Source: an uncultured Pseudomonadales bacterium (GTDB taxonomy: Bacteria > Pseudomonadota > Gammaproteobacteria > Pseudomonadales > Azotimanducaceae). Taken from it: a DNA stretch of 64,000 nucleotides. The notes under the pieces were generated by a model. That model made no database searches and was not told the origin of the DNA. It worked only from the letters and a program-made list of their open reading frames with translations. The translations under genes and the position numbers were made by a program. Positions 17,474 through 26,599 of the stretch are shown here, piece by piece. How positions within the stretch are numbered: the first letter of the stretch is position 1; each line of letters opens with the position of its first letter. The stretch lies in assembly GCA_958296025.1 (NCBI GenBank), contig OY282430.1, positions 930,001 to 994,000 of the forward strand, read 5' to 3'.

Positions 17474-19141
17474 GACCTCGCTGCGGGAACAGGCTATGGT
17501 GTGCTGAAACCGAGGGAGGGAACCACGGCAAACCAAGTAACGACGCGCGGGCCGCCCGTTCGTGCGGAAACCGGGTGGTGGAAGGGGCTGCATCCCGGCA
17601 TGGCGTTGGCCTCCAAGGGCATGGTGTTGGCCTTTGTGGTCTTCACATTATGGAACGTGGAGCAGGCGGCGACGGTCTATGCCGGCGTCCGCGTTTGGAT
17701 CGAAGCCAGCTTGGACTGGTATTACATCCTGGCGGTGAGCCTGGCCCTGTTCGTGTGCCTGTTCCTGTTGTGCAGCCCCTACGGCAAGCTGCGCCTCGGC
17801 GATGATGCGTCGCGGCCGGAGTTCAGCAACTTTTCTTGGCTGGCGATGCTGTTCTCCGCTGGTGTAGGCATCGGGCTGTTGTTTTTCTCCATCGCCGAGC
17901 CCCTGTTCTACTTCGACAACGCACAGACCGCCGGCTATCCCAACAATCCCCACGCCGACCGAGTGGGCGCCCTGACGCCGGACCGGGACCGGGCGGTGGC
18001 CGCCATGCGCGTCACCTACTTCCATTGGGGCCTGCACGCCTGGTGCGTGTATGTCATCGTCGGCCTGTGCCTAGCCTACTTCGGCTACCGCAAAAAACTG
18101 CCCCTGACGTTGCGCTCCGCCCTGCATCCCGTGATAGGCGAGCGCATCTACGGTCCCGCCGGTCATGCGGTGGATCTGCTGGCGGTGTTCGGCACCGTGT
18201 TCGGGGTGGCCACCTCCTTGGGGTTGGGCGCCAAGCAGATGGCGGCCGGCCTGCACACACTCTTTGGGGTAGGAGAGGGCATCATGACGCAGATCCTGCT
18301 GATCGCCGCCGTTTCCACCGCGGCCACCCTTTCCGCCGTGTCCGGGGTAGGGCGGGGCATCCGCATCCTTTCCGAGTGGAACGTTTACTTCACCGCCGTG
18401 CTGCTGGCCTTCTTTCTATTCGCCGGCCCGTTCGAGTGGCTGGTCGGCTTCATCGCCGTGAGCGCTGGGGACTACCTCTGGCGCGTCCTGCCCATGGGTC
18501 TGTGGATGACGGGGCAGGCGGGAGAAGCCGATTGGCAGAGCGCTTGGACGATCTTCTATTGGGGCTGGTGGATTTCCTGGGCGCCCTTCGTCGGCACCTT
18601 CATCGCCCGCATCTCCCGCGGGCGCACTCTGCGGGCGTTCGTTGGCGGCACCCTGTTCGTGCCCAGCGGCCTCGGCCTGATCTGGATCGGCATCTTTGGC
18701 GGCAACGCCATCCACATGGAATTGAACGCCGGTGCCGAGGGTGCCGGCCTCCTGGATTTGGTGCGCAGCGGACACTTTGAGGCGGCCCTGTACGGCACTA
18801 TTGACCGCTTGAGCGATTCGGCTTGGTTGACTTGGAGCGTATCGGCCCTAGCCACCTTGCTGCTGGCCACTTGGTTCATCACCTCCTCGGATTCGGGCAC
18901 CTTGGTCATCACCACCATGCTTAGCATGGGCGACCGCCATCCGCCGCAGCGCTTCCGCGTCGTTTGGGGCTTGGGTCAAGGGTTGGTGGCTGCTGTCCTG
19001 CTCTTGGCCGGTGGGCTGCACGCCCTGCAAACCGCCTCCATCGCCGCCGCACTGCCGGTCAGCTTGGTGCTGTTGTTGATCACTTGGGGTCTGTTGAAGT
19101 CCCTGTGGCAGGACCCTTCGGCGGTGGCTTCGTCCCGCTGA
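17429..19141 (+). CDS. BCCT family transporter (betaine/choline/carnitine type)
   Basis: The frame gives up to 570 residues with 12 or so membrane helices typical of the BCCT family of compatible-solute importers. Signature pieces are WLAMLFSAGVGIGLLFFSIA, EPLFYF, and the tryptophan-rich WTIFYWGWWISWAPFVGTFI, part of the substrate-binding and sodium-site helices. TSSDSGTLVITTML follows near the end. The true start is uncertain: GTG at 17501 and ATG at 17600 are both possible, and the first 25 codons overlap the repeat and hairpin region. The substrate cannot be read from the sequence. The T2SS operon follows after 86 nt. Confidence 0.88.
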   Translation: MRGAGPSRSPAEGSFDLAAGTGYGVLKPREGTTANQVTTRGPPVRAETGWWKGLHPGMALASKGMVLAFVVFTLWNVEQAATVYAGVRVWIEASLDWYYILAVSLALFVCLFLLCSPYGKLRLGDDASRPEFSNFSWLAMLFSAGVGIGLLFFSIAEPLFYFDNAQTAGYPNNPHADRVGALTPDRDRAVAAMRVTYFHWGLHAWCVYVIVGLCLAYFGYRKKLPLTLRSALHPVIGERIYGPAGHAVDLLAVFGTVFGVATSLGLGAKQMAAGLHTLFGVGEGIMTQILLIAAVSTAATLSAVSGVGRGIRILSEWNVYFTAVLLAFFLFAGPFEWLVGFIAVSAGDYLWRVLPMGLWMTGQAGEADWQSAWTIFYWGWWISWAPFVGTFIARISRGRTLRAFVGGTLFVPSGLGLIWIGIFGGNAIHMELNAGAEGAGLLDLVRSGHFEAALYGTIDRLSDSAWLTWSVSALATLLLATWFITSSDSGTLVITTMLSMGDRHPPQRFRVVWGLGQGLVAAVLLLAGGLHALQTASIAAALPVSLVLLLITWGLLKSLWQDPSAVASSR

Positions 19142-19227
19142 GGAGCAATGGCGGCTTGACCTGCGGGCGATTTTCGCCAACAGTTCGCCTCACTGCGATT
19201 TGAGCGCAAGGAGCAGCGCTTCCGCCC

Positions 19228-20946
19228 ATGTCGGAAACAGCGGACAACTTGGTTGAACTGCCGCAGATGCGGGAGGCCATGCTGGCCGAGCGGGCGCTGG
19301 GCGATTGGCTGGTGCAAAACGGCCATGTGCAGGCGGAGGATCTGGATCGCGCCGTGCAGATCCAGCAGGCCGCCGGCGGGCGCCTGTGGCCGCTCCTGGT
19401 GCGCATCGGCGCCATTTCCGAGGACCTGCTGCTGCAAACCCTTTCCGAGCGGTTGGGCGTTCCCTATCTGCAGCAAAGCGCGGACCTGCCGGACAGCCTG
19501 GAGGTTTATCACTTCATGTCCGAGTCCCCCATCAAGCTGGAGTGGTTCATCGACCATGCCGCCTTGCTGTGGCGGGATGGGGAGGAACTGAAGTGCATCG
19601 CCCGGGATATCTTCGACGAGGTGTTGCTGGAGACCCTGGACTATTTCTATCCGCAGCAGAGCATCGGCTTCCACCTCGCCCCCGCCCATCAGATCGACCG
19701 CTTGGTCGATTTCGTGCGCAAGGAGCGGGCCATTGAGGGCCTGTTCGCCGGGGACAACGCCAAGCAACTGCGGGAGATGGCCGAGGAAGCGCCGGTGATC
19801 GAGCTGGTCAACAACTTGCTCTCTCAAGCGGTGGACATGGAGGCTTCCGACATCCATGTGGAGCCCAGCGAGGAAAACTTCGCCGTGCGCATGCGGGTGG
19901 ACGGGGTGCTGCACACGCGGCTGACCCAGCCGGTGGAGCGTTTCCCGGCGGTAGCCTCACGCATCAAGCTGATCTCCGCCATCGACATCGCCGAACGGCG
20001 CCTGCCCCAGGACGGGCGCATCACCGCCCGCATTTCCGGGCGGGAGATGGACATCCGCGTCTCCACCGTGCCCTGCGCCTTCGGCGAGTCCGTAGTGCTG
20101 CGCCTGCTGCCCAAGGAACGAGAGGACCTGAAGCTCAAGAACCTGGGCATGGCGCCGGACCACCTGCAAATGTTTCGCACTTGGCTGACCACCAGTAACG
20201 GCATCATCCTGGTGACCGGCCCCACTGGCTCCGGCAAGTCCACCACCCTCTACGCCGCCCTCGAGGAAACCGACGATGGCGTGCGCAAGATCATCACGGT
20301 GGAGGATCCGGTGGAGTACCAGATGCCGAACATCACCCAAATTCAAACCCATGCGGAGATCGGCTACACCTTCGCCCGGGCCTTGCGGGCCATCCTGCGG
20401 CAGGACCCGGACACCATCATGATCGGCGAAATTAGGGACTTGGAGACCGCCGAAATCGCCATTCAATCGGCGCTGACCGGGCACATCGTGTTGTCCACCG
20501 TGCATACCAACGACGCCATCTCCAGCTTCACCCGGCTGATCGACATGGGGGTGGAGCCCTTCCTGGTGGCCTCCCCCATCCGCGGTGTGCAGGCGCAGCG
20601 CTTGGTGCGCAGGCCCTGCGCCCGTTGCGCCCGGCCGGCGCCGCCGCCAAGTTTGCTGGCGGAACATCTGGCCGCCTTGCCGGAGGGAATGGTCGGCCAG
20701 CAGTGGGTGGAAGCGGTGGGCTGCGATGCCTGCCAGAAAACGGGCTACCGGGGGCGTCTCGGCATCTACGAATTGGTGCCCATGAGCGCCGAGCTGCAGG
20801 ACATGATCGTCGCCGGCGCCACCTTGAACGACATGAAGGCGTTCGCCCGACGGCAGCGGTGCCGCACCCTGTTCCAAGATGGGCTGATCAAGGCCTCCCA
20901 CGGCATGACCACCCTGGATGAGGTCACCCGCCTGACCCTGACCTAA
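19228..20946 (+). CDS. gspE: Type II secretion assembly ATPase GspE
   Basis: The 572-residue hexameric ATPase drives pseudopilus assembly. The N-terminal T2SSE domain (GDWLVQNGHVQAEDLDRAV) is followed by Walker A VTGPTGSGKSTTLYAAL and an Asp box (TIMIGEIRDLETAEIA). Downstream, STVHTNDAISSFTRL is the conserved His box. The zinc-binding C-terminal insertion is present: CARC, then CDACQKTGYRGRLGIYEL. It heads an operon with gspF 5 nt downstream. PilB is an alternative name for the same fold, but the gspFGHIJK order settles the assignment. Confidence 0.95.
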   Translation: MSETADNLVELPQMREAMLAERALGDWLVQNGHVQAEDLDRAVQIQQAAGGRLWPLLVRIGAISEDLLLQTLSERLGVPYLQQSADLPDSLEVYHFMSESPIKLEWFIDHAALLWRDGEELKCIARDIFDEVLLETLDYFYPQQSIGFHLAPAHQIDRLVDFVRKERAIEGLFAGDNAKQLREMAEEAPVIELVNNLLSQAVDMEASDIHVEPSEENFAVRMRVDGVLHTRLTQPVERFPAVASRIKLISAIDIAERRLPQDGRITARISGREMDIRVSTVPCAFGESVVLRLLPKEREDLKLKNLGMAPDHLQMFRTWLTTSNGIILVTGPTGSGKSTTLYAALEETDDGVRKIITVEDPVEYQMPNITQIQTHAEIGYTFARALRAILRQDPDTIMIGEIRDLETAEIAIQSALTGHIVLSTVHTNDAISSFTRLIDMGVEPFLVASPIRGVQAQRLVRRPCARCARPAPPPSLLAEHLAALPEGMVGQQWVEAVGCDACQKTGYRGRLGIYELVPMSAELQDMIVAGATLNDMKAFARRQRCRTLFQDGLIKASHGMTTLDEVTRLTLT

Positions 20947-20951
20947 GCACC

Positions 20952-22148
20952 ATGCCGGATTACGACTACGAGTGCGTTGACCGACAGGGCGGCCTGCACA
21001 GGGGGCAGGTGCGGGCGGATTCCCTGAACGACGCCATCCGTCGCCTACAGGACAACGGCCGCACCATCGTTGAGGTGACCGAACGGCGCCCATCCTCGCC
21101 GGGGCTGTTGCGGCGGCGGCTACGCGCCCAGGACGTGACGGTGGCCCTGCATGAACTGGCCACCCTGCTGGAGGCCGGAGTGTCCTTGGGCGATGCGGTG
21201 CTGACGCAGAGCCGCGGCAGCCACCATGCCCTGCTGGCCGAAGCCTTCGCCCGCATCGGTGTGGAACTGACCCGGGGCCGCAGCTTTCTGGATAGTTTGC
21301 GGGAAAGCCGCCTGCCACTGCCGGACTACGTCTTCCAGTTGGTGGCCGCCGGGGAGTTGAGCGGCCAGTTGGCGGAAGCCCTGCGCCAAGCCGTGTCGCA
21401 GTTGGAGTACGACCGCAAGGTAGCTGCCGACTTCCGCAGCGCCCTGACCTACCCGGCCATACTCATCACCGCCGGCTTGGCGGCGGTGCTGTTCGTGTTC
21501 ATCTTCGTCGTGCCGCGCTTCTCCAATCTACTTTCCGAAGGCAACGACCTGCCGTTGCTGGCGGAGGTCATCCTGCGCACGGGGCTTTGGTTCAACGACA
21601 ACAACCTGTGGGTGTTCATCGCCTTGGGCGGGGGCGCTGCCCTGGCGGCGCTGCTGCTGCGCCAAGCGGGGTTCCGGCAGCGCCTGCTGGATCTGGGTGC
21701 CCGTCTGCCCGTGCTGAAAGACTGGTTTTCCGAAGCGGACACCGCCCGCTGGGCCTCGGTGATGAGCGCCATGCTGTTCAGCCGGGTCGAGTTGATGGAT
21801 GCCCTGACCCTGGCCTTGCGTGGTGTGCGCGTGTCCCGCCGGCGGGCCGGTCTGGAGCGCACCGCCAGCGACCTGCGCAGCGGTGTGGCCCTGTCCGCCG
21901 CCTTGGAGCGGCAGGACGCGCTGACGCCGACGGGTTACAATCTGATCCGTGTTGGTGAGCAGTCTGGGCAGCTGGCCGAAATGCTGCGTTCGCTGGCGAA
22001 CCTCTACCGGGAGAACAGCAGCCGGCGCATGGCGCGGTTTCTGAACCTCGTGGAGCCAGTGGCGATCCTGTTGATCGGCGGCTTCTTGGGGTTGATCATG
22101 GTCGGCATCATCCTGGCGATCACCAGCATCAACGAAGGCATGCTTTGA
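20952..22148 (+). CDS. gspF: Type II secretion inner-membrane platform protein GspF
   Basis: This 398-residue protein has two homologous T2SSF domains. The first contains LATLLEAGVSLGDAV and the second VMSAMLFSRVELMDALT. There are three hydrophobic helices, with AILITAGLAAVLFVFIFVVP after the first domain and ILLIGGFLGLIMVGIILAIT at the end. It forms the inner-membrane platform on which pseudopilins are assembled. It lies 5 nt after gspE and 9 nt before gspG. Confidence 0.95.
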   Translation: MPDYDYECVDRQGGLHRGQVRADSLNDAIRRLQDNGRTIVEVTERRPSSPGLLRRRLRAQDVTVALHELATLLEAGVSLGDAVLTQSRGSHHALLAEAFARIGVELTRGRSFLDSLRESRLPLPDYVFQLVAAGELSGQLAEALRQAVSQLEYDRKVAADFRSALTYPAILITAGLAAVLFVFIFVVPRFSNLLSEGNDLPLLAEVILRTGLWFNDNNLWVFIALGGGAALAALLLRQAGFRQRLLDLGARLPVLKDWFSEADTARWASVMSAMLFSRVELMDALTLALRGVRVSRRRAGLERTASDLRSGVALSAALERQDALTPTGYNLIRVGEQSGQLAEMLRSLANLYRENSSRRMARFLNLVEPVAILLIGGFLGLIMVGIILAITSINEGML

Positions 22149-22157
22149 GGACGGGCC

Positions 22158-22712
22158 ATGCGGACGACACATCGACAAACCGCTTGTCGGCGAAGCGCAG
22201 CCGAACGCAAGGGCCGCACCCGCACAGTCGCACGGCGCCGCCGCCTCGCCGACCGTGCGTGGCTGCGCAAGCGTAGCGGCGGCGCACAGGCCGGGGCCAG
22301 CCGGGGCTTCTCCCTTATTGAACTGATGGTGGTGCTGGTCATCTTGGGGCTGCTGACCGGCTTGGTCGGCCCGCGCCTGTTCGGGCGGGTGGAGAGCTCC
22401 AAGGTCAAGACGGCGGAAACCCAAGTCAAGCTGTTGAAAGGCGCCTTGCAAACCTACCGCCTGGATGTGGGCCAATATCCTAACACCGCCCAAGGCTTGG
22501 CGGCGCTCATGGCGCCGCCGCCGGAGGTGGCTGACTATTGGGACGGCCCCTACTTGGAGGAGGAACTGCCCATGGATCCTTGGCGCACACCCTATGTTTA
22601 CCAGTTTCCCGCCAACAATCTGCAGGGCTTCGCCCTCTACTCCCTAGGCGCGGACTCCACCGAAGGCGGCGAGGGCATCAATGCCGAAGTGGGCTATTTG
22701 TCGGACGAGTAG
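22158..22712 (+). CDS. gspG: Major pseudopilin GspG
   Basis: The prepilin peptidase site and helix read RGFSLIELMVVLVILGLLTG. The C-terminal part has the calcium-site region and the GspG-specific ALQTYRLDVGQYPNTAQGL. The mature part, about 135 residues, is of normal size. The leader is unusual: from the ATG at 22158 there are about 49 residues before the cleavage site, very rich in Arg, while most GspG leaders are under 15. A non-ATG start nearer the cleavage site is possible, but I cannot place one. It overlaps gspH by 32 nt. Confidence 0.92.
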   Translation: MRTTHRQTACRRSAAERKGRTRTVARRRRLADRAWLRKRSGGAQAGASRGFSLIELMVVLVILGLLTGLVGPRLFGRVESSKVKTAETQVKLLKGALQTYRLDVGQYPNTAQGLAALMAPPPEVADYWDGPYLEEELPMDPWRTPYVYQFPANNLQGFALYSLGADSTEGGEGINAEVGYLSDE

Positions 22713-23136
22713 GCGGAACGCCGGCTTCACCCTGCTGGAGTTGATCGTCGTGCTCGCCATCCTCGGCGCCGCCGTGTCGCTGGCGATGCCGAACCTGCAA
22801 AGCTTCTACGCCACCCTGACGCGGCACACGGACTATGAGTTGGCGCTCGACGAGATCAACCGCTTAGGCGCCACCGCCATGCTGACCGGGCAGGATATCG
22901 TGGTTTGGCCGGCCGAGGCCGAAGGCGCCGCCGACGAGCAGGAAGACGCCGTGAACGGGTCGCTGGCTGGTTACGCCCGCCACGAACTTGGGCTGCCGCC
23001 GGATTGGCGCATCGAGCTGGATCGTCCCCTGGTTGTACGCGCCAACGGCGTCTGCCTGGGCGCCAAGCTAACCCTGACGGACGCGGCCGGGCGGCGCTTT
23101 GAACACGAGCTGCAGGCGCCCTTCTGCCATGTTTGA
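22681..23136 (+). CDS. gspH: Minor pseudopilin GspH
   Basis: This is a 151-residue type IV pilin-like protein with cleavage site and helix NAGFTLLELIVVLAILGAAV and a GspH-like C-terminal domain (ANGVCLGAKLTLTDAAGRRF). It starts inside gspG, overlapping it by 32 nt. GspH is a minor component near the tip of the pseudopilus. The identity rests on the order G-H-I-J-K and the pilin signature rather than on strong family motifs. Confidence 0.85.
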   Translation: MPKWAICRTSRRNAGFTLLELIVVLAILGAAVSLAMPNLQSFYATLTRHTDYELALDEINRLGATAMLTGQDIVVWPAEAEGAADEQEDAVNGSLAGYARHELGLPPDWRIELDRPLVVRANGVCLGAKLTLTDAAGRRFEHELQAPFCHV

Positions 23137-23309
23137 CAGCCCCGCATCGTTGAGCCGGCCGATCCCTCGCCGTGCGGGTTTGCTGGCCGTTTGCCTGTTC
23201 TGGAGACGGGGCGCTCTGCCAATGGGTCAAGCATCAGCCATGCCATGCTCCCTTGCGGCTCGGCGCGTCGTCCCGCTGGTCGTCGCGTTCGGACCCTAGG
23301 GGAGGCCTC

Positions 23310-23768
23310 ATGAGGTTGGAACCTGCGCGGACTCGGTGCCGTTCAATGCAGAAAGGCTTCACCATGCTGGAGGCGGTCGTCGCCTTGGCGGTGTTCGCCG
23401 GTGGCGCCATCGCCCTGTACAGTCTCTACGCCAACAACATCAGCACCCTCATCAGGGCCGGCGACGTCATCCGCCAGGAACCCGTGGTGCGCCAAGCCAT
23501 TGAGCGTCTTTCGGCCATGAACCTCAGGGAAGAGGGCAGCGGCGAATTTGAGGTGGAGGGGTTGCGCTTCACTTGGACAGCGCGGCAGCTGGGGCCCTAC
23601 CGCCAAGGGCAGAACCAAACGGGGCTCATTGGCGGCTTTCAGCTGGGTCTCTATGCCGTTGACTTTAGCGCCAGCGAGAGGGGCCGCACCCTCGGCCAAT
23701 ACCGGATGCGATTGGTCGGGCACCAGTTGGTCCGTCCGTCGTTCGCGGACGACGACCCCAACCCATGA
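23310..23768 (+). CDS. gspI: Minor pseudopilin GspI
   Basis: A 152-residue pseudopilin with cleavage site QKGFTMLEAVVALAVFAGGA about 14 residues from the start. The ATG at 23310 follows GGGGAGG, a strong ribosome site, so I take it over the longer open frame that begins at 23172. GspI nucleates the tip complex with GspJ and GspK. The stop overlaps the gspJ start codon (ATGA). Confidence 0.87.
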   Translation: MRLEPARTRCRSMQKGFTMLEAVVALAVFAGGAIALYSLYANNISTLIRAGDVIRQEPVVRQAIERLSAMNLREEGSGEFEVEGLRFTWTARQLGPYRQGQNQTGLIGGFQLGLYAVDFSASERGRTLGQYRMRLVGHQLVRPSFADDDPNP

Positions 23769-24565
23769 ACGCCAATCCTATCGTCAACAAGCGCTTTGGC
23801 GCTGGCGGCCGGGTTGGGCGAGGCGGTCCTCGATGGCCGCGCTGGTTGGCTCTCTCCCCTCGGTCAAACGCCGTCAAGCCGGCGGGATGGCGAAGACCTT
23901 TCTTGAATGGCGGCAAAGAAGATCGTCGCAGGGAACTTCCGGCTGGAATGCGGGGGTTTGGCGCATTCAGGAAAACCGGCCATGTGGGCTGGCGCCTCAA
24001 TTCGGGTCTCTCCCTGCTGGAAATGCTGGTGGTGCTGGTGCTGACCGCCTTGCTCAGCACCCTGCTCATTCAGGGCTTGGGCCTTTTCCTCTCTGGTACG
24101 GAGAGCGTTCGCCGACACAGCGGAACCGCCGCCGCGGCCACCCTGCCGCAGCGCTGGTTCACCGCAACCGTCTCCGGCATGATGCCCTATCTTGACCCGG
24201 AGCGGGCCTTTACCGGCGATGGCAGCGCCTTCGAGGGCCTTACCCTGGCGTCCTTGACGGACGAGCCCGGCCTGCCGCGCAGAATCCGCTGGTCTATCAC
24301 GGCGGACGGGTTGGTGCGCTACGCGGAGATCGGCGAGCTGGGGGACGAGGGCTTGGAGTGGACCATTCTGCGCGCGCCGGACACCGCCTTGGCCTTTGAG
24401 TACGCCGGCCGAAATGGCGGATGGCGCAATCTTTGGCGGGCTTCGCCGAACGAGCGTCAGTGGATTCCCAGCCAAGTGCGCTTGGTGGCGGACGGCGGGC
24501 GGGTGCTTTGGCTGGCCCGTCTGTCCCTGCATCCGGTGCCGGTGCTCAATTTCCGGAGGTCCTGA
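23765..24565 (+). CDS. gspJ: Minor pseudopilin GspJ
   Basis: The pilin helix reads NSGLSLLEMLVVLVLTALLS and is followed by a GspJ-like domain (ILRAPDTALAFEYAGRNGGW, then WIPSQVRLVA). The ATG at 23765 overlaps the gspI stop (ATGA), which favours coupling, but it puts about 80 residues before the cleavage site. The ATG at 23948 would leave a more ordinary leader of about 19 residues. I keep the first as the outer limit. The stop overlaps the gspK ATG. Confidence 0.87.
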   Translation: MNANPIVNKRFGAGGRVGRGGPRWPRWLALSPRSNAVKPAGWRRPFLNGGKEDRRRELPAGMRGFGAFRKTGHVGWRLNSGLSLLEMLVVLVLTALLSTLLIQGLGLFLSGTESVRRHSGTAAAATLPQRWFTATVSGMMPYLDPERAFTGDGSAFEGLTLASLTDEPGLPRRIRWSITADGLVRYAEIGELGDEGLEWTILRAPDTALAFEYAGRNGGWRNLWRASPNERQWIPSQVRLVADGGRVLWLARLSLHPVPVLNFRRS

Positions 24566-25590
24566 TGAAGGCCGGCGGCTTCATCTTGGTGGCCACTCTT
24601 TGGGTGCTGGCTGGTTTGGCCTTGCTGGCGGCCTACGTCGATTCCGTGGTCAGCGCCAATGTGGAGCAGGCCATTCGCATCAAGGACGGCATTGACGAAG
24701 ACTTGGACCGGCGCAGCACCGAAGCCACTCTTTTGTACTTGCTGGCCACCAACCGCACCAACTACCGGGGCCTGCTGCTGGAGCAAGAGCAACGCTTCAC
24801 GGATCCGTTTGACGAACCCTTGTCCGGAGGCGGGGATGGCGAACTCTGGGCCAACGGGGAGGCGTATCAAGGGTTGGGCGAATGGCGCTTCTCGTTGCAG
24901 GACGAATTCGGTCTGGTCTCCGTGAACGAGCCGCAAACCTGGCTGTTCAGGGCGTTGCTGAAACGGTTTGGCGTGGAGGCACCGGATCGGGTCAGATTGG
25001 TCGCCCGCATCTTGGACTATATTGACGTGAATCATTTGTTGACTTTGAACGGTGCCGAACAGTGGGACTATCGACGCCGCCGCTTGCCGCCGCCACCCAA
25101 TTGGATCATGGCGACGCCGGCGGAAATTCGCCGGGTCATCGGCTTCGATGCGCTGATTGACCCGCAGCAGTGGCGCTCGCTCAAGCCCCTGCTGACGGTG
25201 CGCCCCCCCGCCGGTTACAATTTCAACACGATGCCCTTGGAAGTGGCGGCGGCGGCGCTGGAGGTGGACGACAAGGTCGCCGTGCGGCTTGTGCAGGCGC
25301 GCCAGGACGGTCCCGTTACGCACCTGGGGCGAATCAGCGAGCTGACCGGAACCGTCACCTCCAACATCGACGTGGATGAAGTGCTGCTGAGCCCTTCCCG
25401 CTTCCTGCGCTTGGCCTTTTGGCGTTTGGACCGGGGGCGACGCTTGGTGATGGGCATCGAAATGACGCCTTTCGGGGAATATGCGCCTTGGCGCAAGGAC
25501 TATCAATACTGGGAGCGGATTTCCGAACATGCCGAACATGATCCGACAACGCCTGCAAGACCTACGACGCCGCTTTTCCAGGAGTCCTAA
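24565..25590 (+). CDS. gspK: Minor pseudopilin GspK
   Basis: The 341-residue protein is the large tip pseudopilin. The cleavage site and helix, KAGGFILVATLWVLAGLALL, lie near the start. The globular part has DEFGLVSVNEPQTWLFRALL and ILDYIDVNHLLTLNGAE, followed by NFNTMPLEVAAAALEV of the SAM-like domain. The ATG at 24565 overlaps the gspJ stop. As usual for GspK, the residue at +5 is not Glu. The 3' end overlaps the following gene by 62 nt. Confidence 0.88.
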   Translation: MKAGGFILVATLWVLAGLALLAAYVDSVVSANVEQAIRIKDGIDEDLDRRSTEATLLYLLATNRTNYRGLLLEQEQRFTDPFDEPLSGGGDGELWANGEAYQGLGEWRFSLQDEFGLVSVNEPQTWLFRALLKRFGVEAPDRVRLVARILDYIDVNHLLTLNGAEQWDYRRRRLPPPPNWIMATPAEIRRVIGFDALIDPQQWRSLKPLLTVRPPAGYNFNTMPLEVAAAALEVDDKVAVRLVQARQDGPVTHLGRISELTGTVTSNIDVDEVLLSPSRFLRLAFWRLDRGRRLVMGIEMTPFGEYAPWRKDYQYWERISEHAEHDPTTPARPTTPLFQES

Positions 25591-26599
25591 CCTCATGCAG
25601 ACCCGGGGCGGCGTGACGCCGCTGCCCTTGCAGTCCCTGCGTCCGCATTGGATTCTCGGCCGCGGCCTGTGCCTGTATCGTTGCGAGGGCTTCGACCATG
25701 TGCCCCGCGCCAAACGGGAAGCGGCCTTGGTCTTTCAGGTGCAGAGCTGGAGCCCATTTGACCGCACCGGCCACTTCGCCGTGTGGTCCGGCGGCAGCGC
25801 CATGGTTTGGTATTGGGACGCGGACGCCTCGGCGTTGCCGGACGGCCATCCCGCCTTGGCCAGTGCCGGGGTGGAGCCCGCCCAATGCCTCGTGCTGCCG
25901 GAAACCCTGTTTCGCCCACGCCACGAGCATGGCGTTTGCCTGCAGCGCTGCACGGAGGGTTATGAGATTCAGCATTGGCGCGATGGCCTGTTGCGGGGTT
26001 CCTATTGGTCCATGCAGCCGCCTTCGGCGCAACGCTTGGCTTGGTTTGCGGACCGTCAGAACATTGAGGAAGTCGCTGATCCGCCGCTGCTCGATGCATT
26101 GCTGGCTGAGCCTTGGTCCTCGGACACCAGACCCCGAGAGTGGCTGCTGCACAACGAGCTGCGCTTGGCGGCGGGCGTGGCCCTGATTTTCTCCATCGTG
26201 CTGATCTGGCAGGAGGCGCGGTATTGGAAGTATGGCTGGGTTGGCAACGGGTTTGACGGCTCCTTCGCTGAAATTCAAGAGCAGGTGGCCCCGTTCATGG
26301 CTGCGCGGGACGGGCATCGCAACCTGAGCGGCATCAACCAAGTCTTGGACGATCTGCTGCGGGCGCCCTCCCAGGCCTATCTGATGGGGCAGGTGGATCA
26401 GACGCTCCCGAGCCCAGAGGCCAAGTTTGTCGAGTGGCGCTACCAGCAAGGTGAACTGAAGGTGGTGGTGGAGGATGCCGCGGCCAGCCCGGTGGAGTAT
26501 GTGCAGCGGATTGAAGCGCAGCCCATTTTCCGCGAGGTGCGGGTGGAGCAGGGCCGCCGCCCCAACCAGCTGGATCTGACCATGAAGGTGGTCCGGTGA
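25529..26599 (+). CDS. GspL-like T2SS protein
   Basis: This 356-residue protein occupies the gspL position. The N-terminal region has the pattern of an actin-like cytoplasmic domain (GRGLCLYRCEGFDHVPRAKR). A single membrane helix lies near residue 205 (LRLAAGVALIFSIVLIW), and a short periplasmic ferredoxin-like domain follows (FVEWRYQQGELKVVVEDAAA). GspL anchors GspE to the inner membrane. Sequence similarity to classic GspL is not obvious by eye, so the call rests on topology and gene order. The ATG at 25529 follows GGGAGCGG. Confidence 0.7.
   Translation: MPNMIRQRLQDLRRRFSRSPNLMQTRGGVTPLPLQSLRPHWILGRGLCLYRCEGFDHVPRAKREAALVFQVQSWSPFDRTGHFAVWSGGSAMVWYWDADASALPDGHPALASAGVEPAQCLVLPETLFRPRHEHGVCLQRCTEGYEIQHWRDGLLRGSYWSMQPPSAQRLAWFADRQNIEEVADPPLLDALLAEPWSSDTRPREWLLHNELRLAAGVALIFSIVLIWQEARYWKYGWVGNGFDGSFAEIQEQVAPFMAARDGHRNLSGINQVLDDLLRAPSQAYLMGQVDQTLPSPEAKFVEWRYQQGELKVVVEDAAASPVEYVQRIEAQPIFREVRVEQGRRPNQLDLTMKVVR

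Noticed and set aside
17836-18780. Second plus-strand frame inside the BCCT gene
   Set aside because: It is a frame-shifted shadow of the transporter, Arg/His-rich, without hydrophobic helices.
19957-21318. Long minus-strand open frame of 453 codons across gspE/gspF
   Set aside because: It lies antisense to two well-supported T2SS genes, has biased Gly/Ala/Arg/Gln composition and no family motif. It is a by-product of high GC.
24457-25713. Minus-strand open frame of 418 codons across gspK
   Set aside because: It is antisense to pseudopilin genes with clear motifs and has no family features of its own.
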